Assembly: GCA_035771175.1 (NCBI GenBank) | Contig: JAYMFD010001271.1 | Coordinates: forward strand, 2,728,001-2,792,000 | DNA from: Paratinospora sagittata | Lineage: Eukaryota > Streptophyta > Magnoliopsida > Ranunculales > Menispermaceae | Direction: 5' to 3' | Length of the DNA: 64,000 bases | Part shown: in pieces, positions 61,256-64,000 of the stretch | How positions within the stretch are numbered: the first letter of the stretch is position 1 | How the letters are laid out: every line of letters starts with the position of its first letter | Made by a program: the position numbers and the translations under genes | The notes under the pieces: model-generated | Databases searched by the model: none | Told to the model about the DNA's origin: nothing | What the model saw: only the letters and a program-made list of their open reading frames with translations

Positions 61256-62395
61256 ACAAGTTCTTCATTTTATCCCTTTTGTGCTGAAATTTTAAGAAGA
61301 ATTCATTGTTTTAAACTGTAAGTATATGAAGTGTTCTCAGTAAGAGAACACAACACATAACCTATATTCTTTCTCTGAGAGCAACAACTAATCATCAAGA
61401 ACACATCAAATTATAGCTATCAAAGTCTACAAAGATCAAGCTCTAAGAACGAAGACATATCTCAATGCTAATGCGTTAGTTCAATCTTAGCTGTGTATGG
61501 TAACCTCTCGATCAATCTCAGCACGAAAACTCTCTAAATTGCAAGTCTTCAATATCACTTGTATTTAGTATTTGATTTTGACAACATATTTTCCGAAAGG
61601 TTTTAATCATAATTTCAATTAGTTTAGAATGATTTAAAAGTGTTTTGAGTCAATGAAATGGTTCTTAAGTGTTAAAATATTAATTTTTCCAAAATCGGGC
61701 TATCCACCACTTTGCCAAAATTTTGCAAAAGGTAGTAGCGCACTATCAGTGTTGATAGCACGCTGATAGGGTTGAATAATCAAAAATCAATTTTTCTTGG
61801 AAAATTGCCCACAACGCGCTATCCCCTCGCTATAAAGTAGTTACCGTGATCTCTCGATTTTTACTAAAATGGGCAATAGCGTGCTATAAGCCTATATTGC
61901 ACTCTAACGGAAAGTCCAAAAAACTCGAGCTCTTGGGTATGTGTATATCGACTTACAAGAGCCCGCTATAAGTCATTAGTGCGCATGATACACAACCCAA
62001 TAGCATGCTACCCGAGTTTGAGTTAGAAATCTCACATTTCTAACGAGAAAAACGCAGGCCCTTTCCCTTGCTCGATTTTTCCATTCCTTACACAGTTCTG
62101 ACGGGGAATCGTAACTGAAATATTTTTCACTACGACATGGATGATGCCCATTGTTTCGCACGGCCAAAACAACTTTAGATTAAACAATGTTTTGAATTCG
62201 AATCATTTCCTACTCTCTTGTTGTTTAACACTCATTGTCTAATTTTCAGATACACAACACACACGATTTCAGCAAGTTAGACTGAGCTTTCCAAAGAGTA
62301 TTTCAAAAGAAAAAAGTCGTGATTTTTGCATTGTCAATAAATGCTTCGACCCGAATCAAAGATGGAAACTGTCTTGAAGATAACTTCATTGTTTA
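61256..62395 (+). repeat. Monomer 53 (Y2, shortened)
   Basis: Repeats Y1 at 2347 bp, including the 19-bp loss, and has a further 24-bp deletion near 62229 joining TTGTTTAAC to ACTCATTGTC. AAC is present at both edges of the lost segment, consistent with slippage. Confidence 0.95.
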
Positions 62396-63929
62396 ACAAA
62401 ATCTTCATTTTATTCCTTTTGTGCTGAGATTTTAAAAAGAAATTCATTGTTTTAAACTGTAAGCATATGAAGTGTTCTCAGTAAAAGAACACAACACATC
62501 ACCTATATTCTTTCTCTGAGAGCTACAACTAATCATCAAGAACACATCAAATTGTAGCTATCAAAGTCTTCAAAGATTAAGCCCTAAGAACGAAGACATA
62601 TCTCAATGCTAATGCGTTAGTTCAATCTTAGGTGTGTATGGTAACCTCTCGATCAATCTCAGCATAAAAACTCTCTAAATTTCAAGTCTTCAATATCACT
62701 TGGATTTAGTATTTGATTTTGACAACATATTTTCCGAAAGGTTTTAATCAGAATTTCAATTGGTTTAGAATGATTTAAAAGTGTTTTGAGCCAATGAAAT
62801 GGTTCTTAAGTGTTAAAATATTAATTTTTTCAAAATCGGGCTATCCACCACTTTGCCAAAATTTTGCAAAAGGTAGTAGCGCACTATCAGTGTTGATAGC
62901 ACACTGATAGGGTTGAATAATCAAAAATCAATTTTTCTTGGAAAATTGCCCACAACGCCCTATCCCCTCGCTATAAAGTAGTTACCGTGATCTTTCGATT
63001 TTTACTAAAATGGGCAATAGCTCTCTAAATTGCAGAGTCTTCAATATCACTTAGATTTAGTATTTGATTTTGACAAAATATTTTCCAAAAGGTTTTAATT
63101 ATGATTTGAATGAGTTTTGAATGATTTAAAAGTGTTTTGAGTCAATGAAATGGTTCTTAAGTCTTTAAATATTAATTTTTCCAAAATCAGGCTATTCACC
63201 ACTTTGGCAAAATTTTACAACAGGTAATAGCGCACTGTCAGTGTTGATAGCATGCTGATAGGGTTGAATAATCAAAAATCAATTTTTCTGGAAAATTGCC
63301 TACAACACGCTATCCCTCGCTATCCCTTTTGATAACTCTCTATAAAGTAGTTACCGTGATCGAAACGATTTTTACTAAAATGGGCAATAGCGTGCTATAG
63401 GCCTAGATTGCACGCTAACGGAAAGTCCAAAAAACTCGAGCTCTTGGGTATGTGTATATCGACTTACAATAGCCCGCTATAAGTCATTAGTGCGCATGAT
63501 ACACAACCCAATAGCATGCTATCCAAGTTTGGTTAGAAATCTCACATTTCTAACGAGAAAAACGCAGGCCTTTTCCCTTGCTCGATTATTCCATTCCTTA
63601 CACAGTTTTGACGGGGAATCGTAACTGAAATATTCTCCACTACGACATGGATGATGCCCATTGTTTCTCGCGGCCAAAACAACCTTAGATTAAACAATGT
63701 TTTGAATTCAAATCATTTCCTACTCTCTTGTTGTTTAACCTGCCATTGCTAATTTAATAAAACACTCATTGTCTAATTTTCAAAGATACAACACACACGA
63801 TTTCAGCAAGTTAGACTGAGCTTTCCAAAGAGTATTTCAAAAGAAGAAAGTCGTGATTTTTGCATTGTCAATAAATGCTTCGACCCAAATCAAAGTTGGA
63901 AACTGTCTTGAAGAGAACTTCATTGTTTA
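62396..63929 (+). repeat. Monomer 54 (fused Y-X, 1534 bp)
   Basis: Y-type to 63020 (GACAACATATTTT, TATCCCCTCGCTATAAAG), then X-type from 63021 (TTGCAGAGTCTTC, GCACTGTCAG, TTTTCAAAGATAC). The segment equivalent to 62671-63020 is thereby present twice, 350 bp apart. Private GATCGAAACGATTTTT near 63360. Confidence 0.95.
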
Positions 63930-64000
63930 ACAAGTTCTTCTTTTTATCCCTTTTGTGCTGAGCTTTTAAGAAGCAATTCATTGTTTTAAACTGTAAGTAT
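63930..64000 (+). repeat. Monomer 55, first 71 bp only
   Basis: Starts as the other monomers and is cut by the window end just after GTAAGTAT, so the array continues beyond the window. Private TTCTTCTTTTTATCCC and GCTGAGCTTTTAAG. Confidence 0.95.

Larger units (their letters stand above)
56544..63929 (+). repeat. X/Y dimer block with deletions and a fused monomer (monomers 49-54)
   Basis: X monomers (50, 52) have TTGCAGAGTCTTC, CACTTAGATTTAG, GGTAATAGCGC and TTTTCAAAGATAC. Y monomers (51, 53) have GACAACATATTTT, AGTTTAGAATG and the shortened TATCCCCTCGCTATAAAG. The dimer step is 2347 bp. Monomer 49 ends in Y-type sequence. Monomer 54 starts as Y and continues as X after a 350-bp step back. 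Confidence 0.9.
1..64000 (+). repeat. Satellite DNA array, 1.18 kb monomer, 54 complete copies plus one partial
   Basis: The sequence starting ACAAGTTCTTCATTTT recurs, with minor variants, at intervals of about 1.18 kb over the whole window and always on the same strand. Monomer lengths in order are 1183, 1184, 1184, 1185, 1175, 1173, 1172, 1170, 1173, 1173, 1184, 1184, 1185, 1184, 1184, 1185, 1176, 1173, 1172, 1169, then 1177 or 1178 for monomers 21-41, then 1185, 1172, 1187, 1176, 1185, 1175, 1173, 1181, 1184, 1163, 1184, 1140, 1534. The phase is arbitrary because the window opens inside the array. Base composition is AT-rich, about two thirds by eye. Neighbouring copies differ by point changes and a few recurrent indels. 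No foreign insertion, inversion or unique DNA interrupts the array. Such arrays evolve by unequal exchange and conversion and are typical of centromeric, pericentromeric or subtelomeric heterochromatin. Which of these applies cannot be told from the window. Confidence 0.97.

Noticed and set aside
62396..63929. Extra 350 bp in monomer 54 as an inserted mobile element
   Set aside because: The extra sequence is itself satellite (a second copy of the 62671-63020 region, X type). It has no terminal repeats or target-site duplication.
1..64000. 1177 bp as about seven nucleosome repeats of 168 bp
   Set aside because: Any length near 1.18 kb fits some whole number of plausible nucleosome spacings, so the match carries no information without chromatin data.
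1..64000. CRISPR array or bacterial repeat region
   Set aside because: Repeats are over a kilobase long with no spacers, no adjacent genes and eukaryote-like composition.

Overview
The window holds one thing from end to end: a head-to-tail tandem array of a single AT-rich repeat of about 1.18 kb. Taking the phase from the first base of the window, 54 complete monomers follow one another, all in the same orientation, and a 71-base start of a 55th closes the window. Fifty-two of them are 1163 to 1187 bp long. Monomer 53 is shortened to 1140 bp and monomer 54 is lengthened to 1534 bp by an internal duplication. I see no protein-coding gene, rRNA, tRNA, CRISPR array, transposon insertion or unique sequence anywhere. 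The short open frames that recur once per monomer are by-products of repetition and are broken by shared stops and by indels that are not multiples of three.

This is satellite DNA of a eukaryotic nuclear genome. A flowering plant is my best guess: the unit is a kilobase-sized AT-rich satellite of the sort known from plant pericentromeres and centromeres, and it contains plant-like intron signals. The sequence itself does not identify the species or the chromosomal location. I do not recognise the family.

Layout. Monomers 1-10 (1-11772) are diverse subtypes, which I name 1, A, B, C, D, E, F, G, 9 and 10. At about 11.4 kb, inside monomer 10, the array returns to the end of the monomer 1 type and repeats A-B-C twice and then D-E-F-G (11773-23568). 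An 8.24 kb block is therefore present twice and the 3553 bp A-B-C trimer three times. Monomers 21-41 (23569-48290) form a homogenised core of constant length (1177 or 1178 bp). Within it lie a duplicated dimer (monomers 21-24), a duplicated trimer (25-30) and a near-uniform run (32-41). Monomers 41-48 return to an alternating R/S dimer and a pair of twin monomers. Monomers 49-54 form an X/Y dimer block with the most structural damage, ending in a fused Y-X monomer at 62396-63929.

Inside each monomer the constant landmarks, given as offsets in monomer 1, are: a strong intron donor-like GTAAGTAT (64), a short hairpin (77-97), a zone of about 335 bp dense in GCTAT/ATAGC dyads (443-776), a near-invariant 9-bp-stem hairpin (787-809), and an intron acceptor-like TTTTCAG (near 1038). 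The interest lies in the record of unequal exchange: nested higher-order repeats, a mappable breakpoint, mosaic monomers and a three-base-homology fusion, together with the dyad cluster and the exon-like segment repeated in every copy.
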